This document shows positions 8,923 to 19,016 of a DNA stretch of 64,000 nucleotides, in pieces. Below the pieces are notes generated by a model, which saw only the letters and a list, made by a program, of their open reading frames with translations, made no database searches and was not told the origin of the DNA. Numbering within the stretch: the first letter of the stretch is position 1; each line of letters opens with the position of its first letter. The DNA comes from Didymella arachidicola. Its lineage: Eukaryota; Ascomycota; Dothideomycetes; Pleosporales; Didymellaceae. The position numbers were made by a program, and so were the translations under genes. The DNA lies in contig CM050000.1 of NCBI GenBank assembly GCA_016630955.3, forward strand, positions 1,302,001-1,366,000, read 5' to 3'.

Positions 8923-11900
8923 AAGGCACCAGGATGACGGCATTGTTGGACTCAGGAGCACAAAGTAACTATGTGTCTCAATCCGCTATCGCGCAAGCAG
9001 GCTTGCAGAAGCGAAGAAAGGAGGAACCATACCCTTTACGAGTAGCCAACGGAGAACCAATGCCAGGAGAGTCGACTGTGACCCACGAAGTGGTACAGCG
9101 ACGTCTGAAAGTATTCAACCACGAGGAATTGATAGACCTAGATGTTCTGGGAACGGCCGCCCACGATATCATATTAGGACTCCCTTGGTTAAGAGAGCAC
9201 AATCCATGGATCGACTGGAAGAACCAGCGAATAACGCTCACGTGTCACGGATCAGGTACACCCGGACAGCGACCCGCGCAGCTCACGACGCAGCTGGTGG
9301 ATGAGAAGGAGATCAACAACATCTCTTCGAACAAGACGCGCCAAGATAGAGCGGTCGACCGTGCAGATACCGACCAGCCCCCGGATCACAAAGCGACGGT
9401 TAAGGAGAACAGTACAACTCCTGACATCCCGGACGAATACAGAGAGTTTATAGACCTCTTCCGCGATGAGAAGACTGCGAAGGCATTACCGCAGCACCAG
9501 GAATGGGACCACGAGATTAAGCTCGAGGAAGGCAAGAAGCCCCCATTCGGGCCAATATACCAGATGTCGGAAAAGGAACTTGAGGAGCTGCGCAACTACC
9601 TCAAGGAGAACCTCGACAAAGGATTCATTCGAGAATCAGAATCCCCAGCAGGATTTCCCGTTCTATTCGTACCAAAGAAAGATGGCAAGCTACGACCTTG
9701 CATCGATTACCGAAAGCTCAACGATATCACAATCAAGAATCGTTACCCGCTACCGAACATCAGCGAACTCCAGGATCGGTTAGCCGGAGCACAGTACTTC
9801 ACTGCGTTAGACTTAAGAGGAGCATACAACCTCATCCGCATGAAGGAGGGCGAAGAATGGAAGACGGCGTTTAGAACCCGTTATGGTCATTACGAGTATT
9901 TGGTCATGCCGTTCGGGCTCACCAACGCACCAGCGACATGTCAGGCCTTAATCAACAACGTACTAAGGGCACACTTAGACATTACCGTGGTGGCGTACCT
10001 CGATGACATCTTAGTGTACAGTAAGACACTAGAAGAGCATGTCGAACACGTACGACAAGTGCTTGCCTGCCTGGGAGCAGCGCACCTACGCTTGAAACCC
10101 GAGAAGTGCGAATGGCACAAGGAAGAAGTAGAGTTCCTAGGGTTTGTAGTAGGACGATACGGAGTCAAGATGAGCCAAGCAAAGATTCAGGTTGTGAAGG
10201 ATTGGCCAACACCCAAAACCGTCAAGAACATTCAAGAGTTCCTTGGGTTTGTCAACTTCAACCGACGCTTCATCAAGGATTACTCCACGAAGGCCTTGCC
10301 GCTTACGAAACTTACGCGGAAGGACACACCCTTCAAGTGGGGCGAGGATCAGGACAAAGCCTTTGAAACGCTGAAACAGGCTTGTGTAGACCCACCCACG
10401 TTGGTTACATTCAGGAGCGGAGAACCGCTACGAATGGAAACAGATGCCTCAGATTTGGCATTAGGAGCATGCATTACACAAGAACGAGATGGTCAATGGC
10501 ACCCGATTGCCTACTATTCTCGCAAGTTCTCAGGACCCGAAGAACGATACGACGTACACGACAAGGAATTACTCGCGATCGTATCTGCCCTAGAACATTG
10601 GCGAGTCTACGCTGAAAGCTGTTCGGAGCTTACGATCTACACGGATCACAAAAACCTGGTACACTTCACGACAACAAAGGTATTGAACAGACGACAAGTA
10701 CGATGGTCCGAGACCCTCGGACAATATAAGTTCAAGATCCTCTATACACCAGGGAAGGACAACGGTAGAGCCGACGCACTCAGTCGACGACACGACCTCG
10801 CAGGATCCAAGACGATCAACGAATCAGCAATCCTTGGTATCAATAGCGACGGATCGTTAGGACCATCCCAGCAGCTCAACAATATGATGCTAGTACGCCA
10901 AGAGCATCATGTACCATCACAGGTACCAGAGGAACTGGAGGAAGAAGTCATAAGCAGTCACCACGACGACCCGCTTCATGGACACCCCGGTATCACCAGA
11001 ACAATGGAACTCATCAAGAGACATTACGAGTTCCCGAACATGCGCGACAAGGTCGCCAAGTTCATCAAGAATTGCGTAAGCTGCCAGCAGAACAAACACA
11101 GCACGCACGCCAAGTATGGAGAAGCACAGGCAATGGAGCCGCCAACGGCACCATGGACGAACATCACGATGGATTTCGTTACACAGCTACCTGTCTCCAA
11201 GGATCCTGTAACAGGATACACCTACGACTCAATCTTCGTTGTGGTCGATCGATTCACGAAAGCCGCTGAGTTTGTGCCTTTCCGCCACAGCTACACTGCA
11301 GAGCAGCTCGCACGAGTGTACCTGGATAGGATTGTTCGACACCACGGCATTTCCGAATCAATCATCAGCGATAGAGACAAGTTGTTTACATCGAACTACT
11401 GGACCACGCTGTTAGCAGCTATTGGTACCAAGAAAAAACTGTCAACCGCGTATCATCCGCAGACGGATGGCCAAACAGAACGAGTGAACCAAACAATGGA
11501 GACGTACCTTCGCATCTACTGCAACCAGCAGCAAGATAACTGGGTTTCACTACTACCTATGGCACAAATCGCGTACAACAACAAATTGTCGGAAGCAACG
11601 GGCGTAACGCCGTTCTTCGCAAACCACGGGAGACACCCAAATCTCTTTACCAGGTCATTGGACAGTAACATTCAAACGGAATCAGCGATCAACTCAGTCG
11701 AAACACTGAAGGAAGTACACAGAAAATCGCTCGATAACATCGCCAAAGCTCAGTCACGGAGCATCTCTTATGTTAACAAGAAACGAAAAACGGCGCCTCT
11801 GCTAAAGGAGGGGGATAAAGTGTATCTCCTTACGAAAAACCTACGCACAGGGCGACCAACGAAAAAACTGGACAAAGTCAAGGTCGGACCATTTTTCATT

Positions 11901-12263
11901 TCCAAACAAATTAGCCCAGTCAACTATCGACTTGCGCTGCCCAAAGATGCGAAGATCCACCCAGTGTTCCACGTCTCACTATTGGAACCAGCCGACCCCA
12001 GAACGCCGATCCAGCAAGACTTTCACTACCAGGCGGACGGCCAGGACGAATGGGAAGTCGAAAAAATAATGACACATCGTGGAAAAGGACAACGCATTGA
12101 ATACCTAGTTAAATGGTTAGGGTGCCCTAACTCGGAAAACACATGGGAACCTGTTGCGCACCTCAAGAATTGCCAACAGCTGTTGTCTCAGTACCAGCAA
12201 CAGCCTCGTTCAGGTACGACGGAGGGTTTGCGGCCCAGACTTCGTCTGAAAGCCCGTCCATGA
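8793..12263 (+). CDS. Pol polyprotein, family B (Gag-Pol by frameshift, 1156 aa)
   Basis: Expressed as Gag-Pol; replicates and integrates the element. Order: aspartic protease (D53 in LLDSGAQ), reverse transcriptase (YLDD at 402-405), RNase H (ETDASD near 550, YTDHKN later), integrase with an HHCC zinc domain (about 730-785) and DDE core (first D about 794 in MDFVTQ, then ISDRDK, then TDGQTERVNQ), and chromodomain (about 1086-1140, with YLVKWLG and NTWEP). The open frame extends back to 8715, but the frameshift site fixes the true start at 8793. The last 33 codons overlap the antisense gene. All catalytic motifs are intact, so it is probably functional. Confidence 0.95.
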   Translation, partial: RHMANRRQGRPGRELSLNTVQGSRNRRQDSNEAQSLIKFPVVLEGTRMTALLDSGAQSNYVSQSAIAQAGLQKRRKEEPYPLRVANGEPMPGESTVTHEVVQRRLKVFNHEELIDLDVLGTAAHDIILGLPWLREHNPWIDWKNQRITLTCHGSGTPGQRPAQLTTQLVDEKEINNISSNKTRQDRAVDRADTDQPPDHKATVKENSTTPDIPDEYREFIDLFRDEKTAKALPQHQEWDHEIKLEEGKKPPFGPIYQMSEKELEELRNYLKENLDKGFIRESESPAGFPVLFVPKKDGKLRPCIDYRKLNDITIKNRYPLPNISELQDRLAGAQYFTALDLRGAYNLIRMKEGEEWKTAFRTRYGHYEYLVMPFGLTNAPATCQALINNVLRAHLDITVVAYLDDILVYSKTLEEHVEHVRQVLACLGAAHLRLKPEKCEWHKEEVEFLGFVVGRYGVKMSQAKIQVVKDWPTPKTVKNIQEFLGFVNFNRRFIKDYSTKALPLTKLTRKDTPFKWGEDQDKAFETLKQACVDPPTLVTFRSGEPLRMETDASDLALGACITQERDGQWHPIAYYSRKFSGPEERYDVHDKELLAIVSALEHWRVYAESCSELTIYTDHKNLVHFTTTKVLNRRQVRWSETLGQYKFKILYTPGKDNGRADALSRRHDLAGSKTINESAILGINSDGSLGPSQQLNNMMLVRQEHHVPSQVPEELEEEVISSHHDDPLHGHPGITRTMELIKRHYEFPNMRDKVAKFIKNCVSCQQNKHSTHAKYGEAQAMEPPTAPWTNITMDFVTQLPVSKDPVTGYTYDSIFVVVDRFTKAAEFVPFRHSYTAEQLARVYLDRIVRHHGISESIISDRDKLFTSNYWTTLLAAIGTKKKLSTAYHPQTDGQTERVNQTMETYLRIYCNQQQDNWVSLLPMAQIAYNNKLSEATGVTPFFANHGRHPNLFTRSLDSNIQTESAINSVETLKEVHRKSLDNIAKAQSRSISYVNKKRKTAPLLKEGDKVYLLTKNLRTGRPTKKLDKVKVGPFFISKQISPVNYRLALPKDAKIHPVFHVSLLEPADPRTPIQQDFHYQADGQDEWEVEKIMTHRGKGQRIEYLVKWLGCPNSENTWEPVAHLKNCQQLLSQYQQQPRSGTTEGLRPRLRLKARP

Positions 12264-12705
12264 TACTCCACGTAAAAGGAGACAGAGCAACACCATCGGA
12301 AGGCGCCGACGTCGCTTCCTGTTGCTCAATACGCTGGATTTCCATTTCCTCGACCGCGATCGCCTCTGCGGCGCGATCAGCGTTCTCCGCCAGCGCCTTC
12401 TTTATCTCCAACTCTTCTTTCTGTATTTCATAAAGTCGCGCCTGCAGACGCTCCTTCTCTTCTTTAATAATGGACCATTCGTCAGAAGAAATCCGTATGT
12501 TGCAAGTCTTGGAGTTCGAACGGTTGCACTCGTTGCAACGACCGGACCGAACGTGCACGCGGCACACTAGACCAGCCTCTCGGCAGTTTCGACACGCGAC
12601 AGGCATAGCGTCACCAAAGAGATCGATGTATTCTGCGAGGTTGAGGCGACGCGCAGTACTGTTGTCCTTAACGACTGGTTTGGAGGATTTTGGTGCTTTG
12701 GGCAT
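12163..12705 (-). CDS. Antisense Zn2Cys6 coiled-coil protein, family B (180 aa)
   Basis: Minus-strand gene between pol and the 3' LTR, convergent with pol and overlapping its end by 101 bp. Six cysteines at residues 38, 41, 48, 57, 60 and 68 have CX2CX6CX8CX2CX7C spacing, as in Gal4-type binuclear clusters. A heptad-like Glu/Lys/Leu helix follows at about 75-140, then an acidic and aromatic tail (SIMDGLSDEVW). The family A and C elements have a gene at the same place with the same layout and little other sequence identity. I infer a nuclear DNA-binding regulator, perhaps of its own U3. No close homologue is recognised. Transcription from the 3' LTR side is an assumption. Confidence 0.8.
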   Translation of the reverse strand: MPKAPKSSKPVVKDNSTARRLNLAEYIDLFGDAMPVACRNCREAGLVCRVHVRSGRCNECNRSNSKTCNIRISSDEWSIIKEEKERLQARLYEIQKEELEIKKALAENADRAAEAIAVEEMEIQRIEQQEATSAPSDGVALSPFTWSIMDGLSDEVWAANPPSYLNEAVAGTETTAVGNS

Positions 12706-12734
12706 AGTGCTCGCAGCTTTGAGGGCAAAGCTAT

Positions 12735-12749
12735 GAAGGGGGAGGATAG
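12735..12749 (+). promoter_or_regulatory. Polypurine tract, family B
   Basis: GAAGGGGGAGGATAG directly precedes the 3' LTR. Families A and C have the same kind of tract ending GATAG. It is the expected plus-strand DNA primer. Confidence 0.85.
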
Positions 12750-13225
12750 TGTTACGGTCCGTTGCAGCCTAGCCCCACTTTAACTCGCGGGGCAACCGGG
12801 GTCGCTCTCACCAAGCGAGTAAACACGAGAGAGCACAACAAGAGGTGCTCTCTCCGACCTCTCCTTGGCATGAGAACAAGAAAGCAGCGTTGCTCTCCTT
12901 GCTCTCCTGATCTCGAGAGAACACACAGAGCGACAGAGCATCGCGCATAACACCCTTACACTCCTTAAGTATATAGTATGTAGGAACACAACCCTTACGG
13001 TTCGTGTTCAACCTAAGTTATCAAGTTTGTCTTTGGATCTCAAACCCAACCTTCGAGCTAGACAGTCTACTCTGTACTACTCATCGTTACCCTGCTCTCA
13101 AGACTGACAGATCGTATCTGTACACCTTATTGCAACCAACCCCTTCGGCTTCCTGTCACCGTACTCATCCCCGAGAACCAATAGAATTAGTGCTTACGAG
13201 CTTTGCTTAAAGTACGACTTCAACA
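12750..13225 (+). repeat. 3' LTR of family B
   Basis: 476 bp and apparently identical to the 5' LTR. It is followed by the TSD ATACT at 13226-13230. Its left end is the likely source of any antisense transcript reading toward pol. Confidence 0.95.
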
Positions 13226-13230
13226 ATACT

Positions 13231-13362
13231 TTCTAACTTTTCCTAATATAGCTTTATATAGTCTAATAGTTCTATTAGGTTACTTATTATATAAGCCTTA
13301 TTTAAAGTCTTATATACTTTTTACTACTTCTTTAATAAAGTTTCTAGAGTATCTAGTATAAC
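13231..13362. other. AT-rich transposon-relic spacer
   Basis: About 130 bp of AT-rich sequence with stops in all frames, between the family B element and a solo LTR. It resembles the other RIP-decayed tracts but is too short to assign. Confidence 0.4.
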
Positions 13363-14368
13363 TGTTACGAACATGAGTTGGGACTCGGGGGACGTACAGT
13401 TATGTATGATGGAAGGAATTACAAGGCGGCACGGCGACCTCGCTGAAGGCCCAACCCCACCAGAACGACACGGGATCACACTAGTACTATTGCGGCATAG
13501 CGTCCCATTGGGACAGGTAATAACCGAACACGGGACTTTGGGACAACGGACCAATGAGAGCCACTCCTTGTCTCAGAGGTCCTACAGTCTCACGAGACTT
13601 AGTCCTATAGGACTATGAGACTCTATGAGACTTTTGTGTATATAGCAGACAGGAACACAACCCTTAAGGTTTGTGTTCAACCTAAGTTATCAAGTTTGTC
13701 TTTGGATCTCAAACCTAACCTTCGAGCTAGACAGTCTACTCTGTACTACTCATCGTTACCCTGCTCTCAAGACTGACAGATCGTATCTGTATGTTACGAT
13801 CTCTGAAGGAAACAAGGTACTGATGGGAAGCGGGGCAAGCGCTTGGATGACAGCGTGTCACGTGTCACGTGACATGCGTCGACATCCCGCCAAGAAGCGT
13901 CATCCCAAGAATCACAGGATGCCACCACATCCCGGGAAGACAATGCATCCCGAGTTACAAGGGAACAAGGCGCATTAAGGGATACTCTAGCTTTCCTACT
14001 AAGTATATATTCTAGTAGGAACACAACTCTTACAGTGTGTGTTCAACCTAAGTTATCAAGTTTGTCTTTGGATCTCAAACCCAACCTTCGAGCTAGACAG
14101 TCTACTCTGTACTACTCATCGTTACCCTGCTCTCAAGACTGACAGATCGTATCTGTACACCTTATTGCAACCAACCCCCTCGGCTTCCTGTCACCGTACT
14201 CATCCCTGAGAACCAATAGAATTAGTGCTTACGAGCTTTGCTTAAAGTACGACTTCAACACTGTACACCTTATTGCAACCAACCCCTTCGGCTTCCTGTC
14301 ACCGTACTCATCCCCGAGAACCAATAGAATTAGTGCTTACGAGCTTTGCTTAAAGTACGACTTCAACA
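13363..14368 (+). repeat. Solo LTR, family F (532 bp), interrupted; flanks do not match
   Basis: Outer segments 13363-13791 and 14266-14368. U3 has repeated GGGAC and GAGACT motifs; R-U5 is the shared type. The 5' flank is ATAAC and the 3' flank TAGGT, so unlike its neighbours it has no TSD. It may come from recombination between LTRs at two sites. A family D LTR is nested within it. Confidence 0.85.
13792..14260 (+). repeat. Solo LTR, family D (469 bp, TSD CTGTA), nested
   Basis: Inserted in the U5 of the family F LTR, with CTGTA at 13787-13791 and 14261-14265. Third copy of the 469-bp D LTR in the window. Confidence 0.95.
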
Positions 14369-14370
14369 TA

Positions 14371-14469
14371 GGTGCAGGCAAGAGCGGTAAAAGGCACTGT
14401 AAGCGCTGCGGAGAGATTGGTTACAATTCGCGCACTTGTAAGAAAGATATAGTAGAGGTTAGCGATTAA
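14371..14469 (+). pseudogene. pogo transposase C-terminal fragment (zinc knuckle)
   Basis: Open for 32 codons to TAA, with HCKRCGEIGYNSRTCKK, the CCHC tail seen on the pogo transposases at 4103, 15461 and 61939. Everything upstream has been replaced by the family F LTR. It is the last remnant of a further pogo copy. Confidence 0.75.
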
Positions 14470-14737
14470 TATTCTATACTATAAGCTATAGTATAATGTT
14501 GTAGTATTATACTATTATAGTTAGTAGGCCTAATAGCTTATTAGGGCGCGTTACTTGCTTATCTATATTACTTACTATACACTTATATTATATATTAGTA
14601 GTTAAGTATATATAGTAGTACTTTAAGCCTTCTACTAGTTTCTTACTTTAGTATTCTTATAAGCTAGCTAGTATTCTATATACTCTATATATTATACTAT
14701 ATATAGTTACTATAGTTTTCTATAAGTACCTATAGTA
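14470..14737. other. AT-rich relic spacer
   Basis: About 270 bp, very AT-rich, with no open frame. Probably the decayed remainder of the pogo copy whose zinc knuckle lies just upstream. Confidence 0.4.
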
Positions 14738-15215
14738 TGTTAAAGTTGTACTTTAAGCAAAGCTCGTAAGCACTAATTCTATTGGTTCTCGGGGATGAGT
14801 ACGGTGACAGGAAGCCGAGGGGGTTGGTTGCAATAAGGTGTACAGATACGATCTGTTAGTCTTAAGAGCAGGGTAACGATAAGTAGTACAGAGTAGACTG
14901 TCTAGCTCGAAGGTTGGGTTTGAGATCCAAAGACAAACTTTAACTTAGGATTAAACATACACTGTAAGAGTTGTGTTCCTACTAAATATATACTAAGGGA
15001 ATTCTGTGTGCATGTTGCTAATACTTAAGCCACCTTAGGTGGTTAAGCCATCGCAGGTGGTCGAACCATTGCAGGTGGTCGAGCCATCGCAGGTGGTCGA
15101 GCCATCGCGGGTGGTCGAGCTTGGCGAGGTGGTCAGTCACGTGACACGTGACACGCTGTCGCCCTAAGCGATGCCCCGCTTCCTATCAGTACCTGTTCTT
15201 TCGGAGATCGTAACA
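14738..15215 (-). repeat. Solo LTR, family G (478 bp), lightly RIP-mutated
   Basis: Reverse LTR. On the minus strand U3 holds tandem units containing GACCACCTGCGATGG (about 15040-15130). Some C/G sites are changed relative to other copies (TGTTAAAGTTGTA against TGTTGAAGTCGTA). Flanks TAGTA and CTACT do not form a TSD. The split LTR at 29932-30090 and 54459-54768 is the same family. Confidence 0.85.
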
Positions 15216-15380
15216 CTACTAAGGAGTGCTATAAAGGATAAGAACTTTACTAGTATAGATATAGTTAAATAGAGAATCTACTACCTCTACGTACTTAATA
15301 AGCTTACCTAGTATAAGATTTAAGGCCTTAGAGAGGTAATAGCAGCTAAGAAGAGAAAGAATAAAAAGAAGAAAGCACTA

Positions 15381-17244
15381 ACGTACGTGTACAACGAGCG
15401 GGACAGTCAACGAGCGGGACACTTTTGCCAAGACCACACCCAAACTCCCTTCCTACACTAATGCCTCCCCAACAACTGCAGTTTAACGCGTTAAAAGAGT
15501 GTCAGATACAGCTTGCGCTTCAAGCTCTCAAACAAGACGCGAGCCTCTCAGTGCGACGCGCTGCAGCTATCTACAACGTGCCTAAAAGCACACTGCACCA
15601 ACGACGCGCTGGACGACCTTCACGCGTTGATACTATGGCTGACTTACAGAATTTAACCAGCGCTGAGGAGCAGGTGATTTTTATGCGCATACTTGAGCTG
15701 GTCACGCGAGGAGAGTCCCCCTGGCTTGAAGTTGTGGCTGATATGGCCAATTCTCTGCGAAAAGAGCGCGGTTTGGCCCCTGTTGGCCCAAGGTGGGCCA
15801 GCACGTTTGTTTCGCGTCAGGAGGAGCTCAAAACAGTCTTTAATCGCAAGTACGACTACAAGCGAGCCCTCTGCGAGGATCCCGAGGTAATCCAGGGCTG
15901 GTTTGGCCTAGTAGCCAATATCAAAGCCAAGTACGGTATCCTGGACGACGACACGTACAACTTCGACGAGACATGCTTCATGATGGGCCAGATATCCACT
16001 GGAGTCGTTGTCACAGATTCAGAGAAGCCAGGACGAGCAAAGCAGGTCCAGCCGGGCAACCGGGAGTGGGTAACAGTCATTGAGGGCATCAATACCACAG
16101 GATGGGCTATTCCGCCCTACATCATCTTCAAAGCCCGCCAACACCAGTCCAGCTGGTACAAGGACGACGATTTGCCCTAAGATTGGACTATTGCTATCTC
16201 TAAGAACCGCTGGACTACTAATGAGCTTGGTTTTGACTGGTTGAAGCACTTTGACAGGCATACAAAGACGCGTACTGTTGGTACCCACCGACTGCTGGTT
16301 ATCGATGGCCACGAGAGCCACAACTCTGCAGAATTCACGCAATACTGCAAGGATCATAAGATTGTAACCCTATGCATGCCTGCGCACTCGTCGCACCTCC
16401 TGCAGCCACTTGACGTGGGTTGTTTTGGCCCTCTAAAGAAGGCGTATGGGGATGAGGTTAATAAGCTTATGCGCAACCGGATCAACCACATCACAAAGCA
16501 GGAGTTCCTGCCATGCTTTAAAGCGGCTCACAAGAAAGCTGTTACCCCTAGCAACATCCAGGGAGGGTTCCGAGGCGCAGGACTGGTCCCTTTTGACCCA
16601 GAACGGGTCATATCAACCCTTGATGTGAAGCTGCGCACTCCATCACCACCACTCCCTACAAACAACAAGCCCTGGCAGTCGCAAACCCCAAGCAATACCC
16701 TGGAATTTGGGTCGCAATCAACTCTGAATCGAGAGAAGTATAAGAAGCAGCAGGGCAGCTCACCAAACTCTGTGCTAAGCGCGCTTGAGCACTACGCAAA
16801 GGGGGCAGCAATTGTTGCGCACAAGCTGGTTTTAGCACAACAAGAGAACGCTGAGCTTCGAGCAGCCAATGAAGCCGCTACGCGACGTAAATCGCACAAA
16901 AGAAAGCGTATTCATGCTGAGGGAAGCCTTACAGTTGAAGAAGGCCAGCGGTTAACTACTCTGCAGGAGTTTGGGGCGCGTGGTGATGGTAAGAAGGCAA
17001 AGAAGCGGGTGCGCGCTGAAGGAGGTGAACTATCCCAACGGCGCTGTGGACGGTGCGGAGAGGGTGGGCACAACGCGCGAACGTGCAAGAATGCTGTAGA
17101 AGAGGTCTCTAAGTAATGTTACAGCTTGTTTCACCCTATGCAGGGCTAAAGTGTGGTGTTTTGGGCCATGATAGGGTGAGTTTTGGTGTGGTCTTGGCAA
17201 AAGTGTCCCGCTCGTTGACTGTCCCGCTCGTTGTACACGTACGT
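15381..17244 (+). mobile_element. pogo-type transposon (1864 bp), broken transposase
   Basis: 60-bp terminal inverted repeats at 15381-15440 and 17185-17244, flanked by TA (15379-15380 and 17245-17246). The repeats contain a tandem CAACGAGCGGGACA unit and end in ACTTTTGCCAAGACCACACC, shared with the pogo at 61879-63722. The ends look functional, so it could still be moved in trans. Confidence 0.92.
15461..17116 (+). pseudogene. pogo transposase with one premature stop
   Basis: Frame of 551 codons from the ATG at 15461 to 17116, with helix-turn-helix, CENP-B-like domain, catalytic D169, D282 and D318 (DD35D) and a C-terminal CCHC knuckle (CGRCGEGGHNARTC). A single TAA at 16178-16180 (codon 240) sits where the relative at 61939 has CAG in LPQDW. 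A C-to-T change in CAA, a RIP-type CpA site, explains it. D169 is followed by ETC where relatives have ETG. Translation from upstream TTG codons is ignored because ATG matches the paralogue start. Confidence 0.9.
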
Positions 17245-17965
17245 TACCTCTAGCTATAGATAACCTTAATTTATAGAGTAGTGCTACCTAGTAGAGCACC
17301 TAATTAAAGGCACGTGCCGATTAACACTAGGCAGTAACTAAGCAGCAGCAGTTAGAGGAAGAGACTACAAAAACTACTAGGCGTAAAATTTAGCACTAGA
17401 ATAAACTGCTTAAGGTAAAAGAGAAGAAGGATAACTGTGTAAGGCGGTTAAGGGAGAAAGAAGAGCGCGATCGCAAGGCTGCTAAATCACGTGCTGAAAT
17501 TCACGCACGCAAGGCAGCAAGAGCAGCTTAGAAACGCGATCGCGACGCTTAAAAAAGTATCTAATTGCCTAAACAGGCTAAGGGCAAGGTCTTACAGCAG
17601 TCGCAGTTAAAAATAACAAAGCAACATGCTGGTGCTGCCGTGCGCAGGCCACGCGTGGTTCACGCGCGTTCCCTACCCCCCCCACCTAGATTGAGCACTA
17701 GTGGTCGCATAATTACCGCTACAAGAAAGTTAAGATAGCTAAAATATGCGCAATAGTTAATAGATTAATCTGCTAGCTTTCCTTACAATAATCGCTTTTG
17801 TGTGTAGCTTGATAATCTTAATTCTTTCTAATGCTCAAAGGTAGTGGGGTGGCTCACTCGCTGACCCGGCTCATGAGGTGCACGGACACGGTATTGTACT
17901 AACATAGTTTACAAGCGAGCGACGCACCCCACCAAACTTGAGCACCTCTTTGATCTCGACGTACA

Positions 17966-18760
17966 ATGGCTCAACGTAGCGTAAAGCAACCACATTCAAA
18001 TGAAGCAGATATTCAGCTTGCTATCTTGTCTATTAATAAACGTCAATTTGCAGCTAATCGACGCGCTGCTGCTGTCTACAGCGTACCTGAAGCGACGCTC
18101 CGCCACCGACGCGCTGGCCGGCCTGCCCGACGCGATTGCCAGCCCAACTCAAAGAAGCTGACCGAGCGAGAAGAGGAGGTGATAGTCAGCTATATACTTG
18201 ACCTTGATGTGCGTGGATTTGCGCCTACGTACGCTGCTGTACGCGATATGGCTGATAGACTGCTGGCTGCGCACAGGGCTGGTCAGGTCGGCGTTCAATG
18301 GGCGCGCAACTTTGTCAAACGTACAGACGCTCTTACGACGCGTTTTAATCGCGCGTACGATAGGCAGAGAGCTCTGTGTGAGGATCCAGTCCTAATTAAG
18401 AGCTGGTTTGAGCTTGTAGAGCAGACAAAAGCCAAGTACGGCATCTGTGATGATGACGTCTGGAACTTTGACGAAGCTGGCTTCATGATGGGCAAGATTA
18501 CGACGCGACTTGTCGTGACGGGGTCAGAGAGAAGAGGCCGGCCAAAGGCTCTCCAGCCAGGTAATCGTGAGTGGGCGACGCTGATTGCTGGCATCAACGC
18601 TGCTGGTTGTTCTATCCCACAGTTCATCATCTTAACTGGCCAGTACCACCTCTCTGCCTGGTATGAAGACACAGCAATCCCACGCGACTGGGCGATCGCA
18701 GTCAGCGACAACGGCTGGACTACCAACGAGCTAGGAGTACAAAAAGCGGAGGCTATGTGA
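17966..18760 (+). pseudogene. pogo transposase, 3' half missing (264 aa)
   Basis: ATG at 17966; about 255 residues match the other pogo transposases, including the DNA-binding domains and the first catalytic Asp (D169 in FDEAG). The match ends after TTNELG at about 18738 and a stop follows at 18760. The second and third catalytic Asp are absent, so it cannot be active. About 38% sequence difference by eye from its neighbours marks a separate subfamily. I found no clear inverted repeats. Confidence 0.85.
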
Positions 18761-19016
18761 AAGGGCTTGCTCTATCTACAATGGGCGACGGGATTCAGGG
18801 CTATAGCCTAGAATCCCCCAAGAAACCCTGAATGAGCGACGCAGAATCCCTGGGTTTTGAAGATCAAGGGGATTCAGGGCGTCTTAGGTCGCAATCGGCT
18901 GCAACTACCCAGCTTAATGCAGCAACCTCCAGCGCCTCGATTGCACTTACTTTGAGGATGAACGAACTATTGCAAGTTGAAATAAGTAATAAAGAGTGTT
19001 GGGGTGGTTGTGTTCG
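18761..19016. other. Unassigned 256-bp spacer
   Basis: No convincing frame or repeat boundary. It contains GGGATTCAGGG-like phrases repeated at about 18790 and 18868. It lies between a truncated transposase and telomere-type repeats and may be subtelomeric filler. Confidence 0.3.

Larger units (their letters stand above)
6177..13225 (+). mobile_element. Complete family B Ty3/gypsy chromovirus (7049 bp)
   Basis: Two 476-bp LTRs that look identical, TSD ATACT at 6172-6176 and 13226-13230, primer site, gag, pol in the -1 frame, an antisense gene and a polypurine tract. The chromodomain after integrase places it among chromoviruses. All frames are open and the LTRs match, so insertion was recent. 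It landed in AT-rich relic DNA, which suits chromodomain targeting to heterochromatin. Confidence 0.97.
15216..17740 (+). pseudogene. Decayed large pogo transposase C-terminus (family P2), split by another pogo element
   Basis: Segments 15216-15380 and 17245 to about 17740 read, with several stops, as the C-terminal part of the transposase preserved at 26503-27400: LLRSA-IKD, then KKKKAL, then after the insertion LPLAIDN and a basic coiled coil, ending near SLPPPPRLSTSGR. The pogo element at 15381-17244 interrupts it exactly between KAL and the following residues. Stops are mostly TAG or TAA where the homologue has Gln or Trp, consistent with RIP. Confidence 0.7.

Noticed and set aside
14738..15215. 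TSD for the family G LTR here
   Set aside because: TAGTA and CTACT differ; RIP changes might hide a TSD but this cannot be shown.
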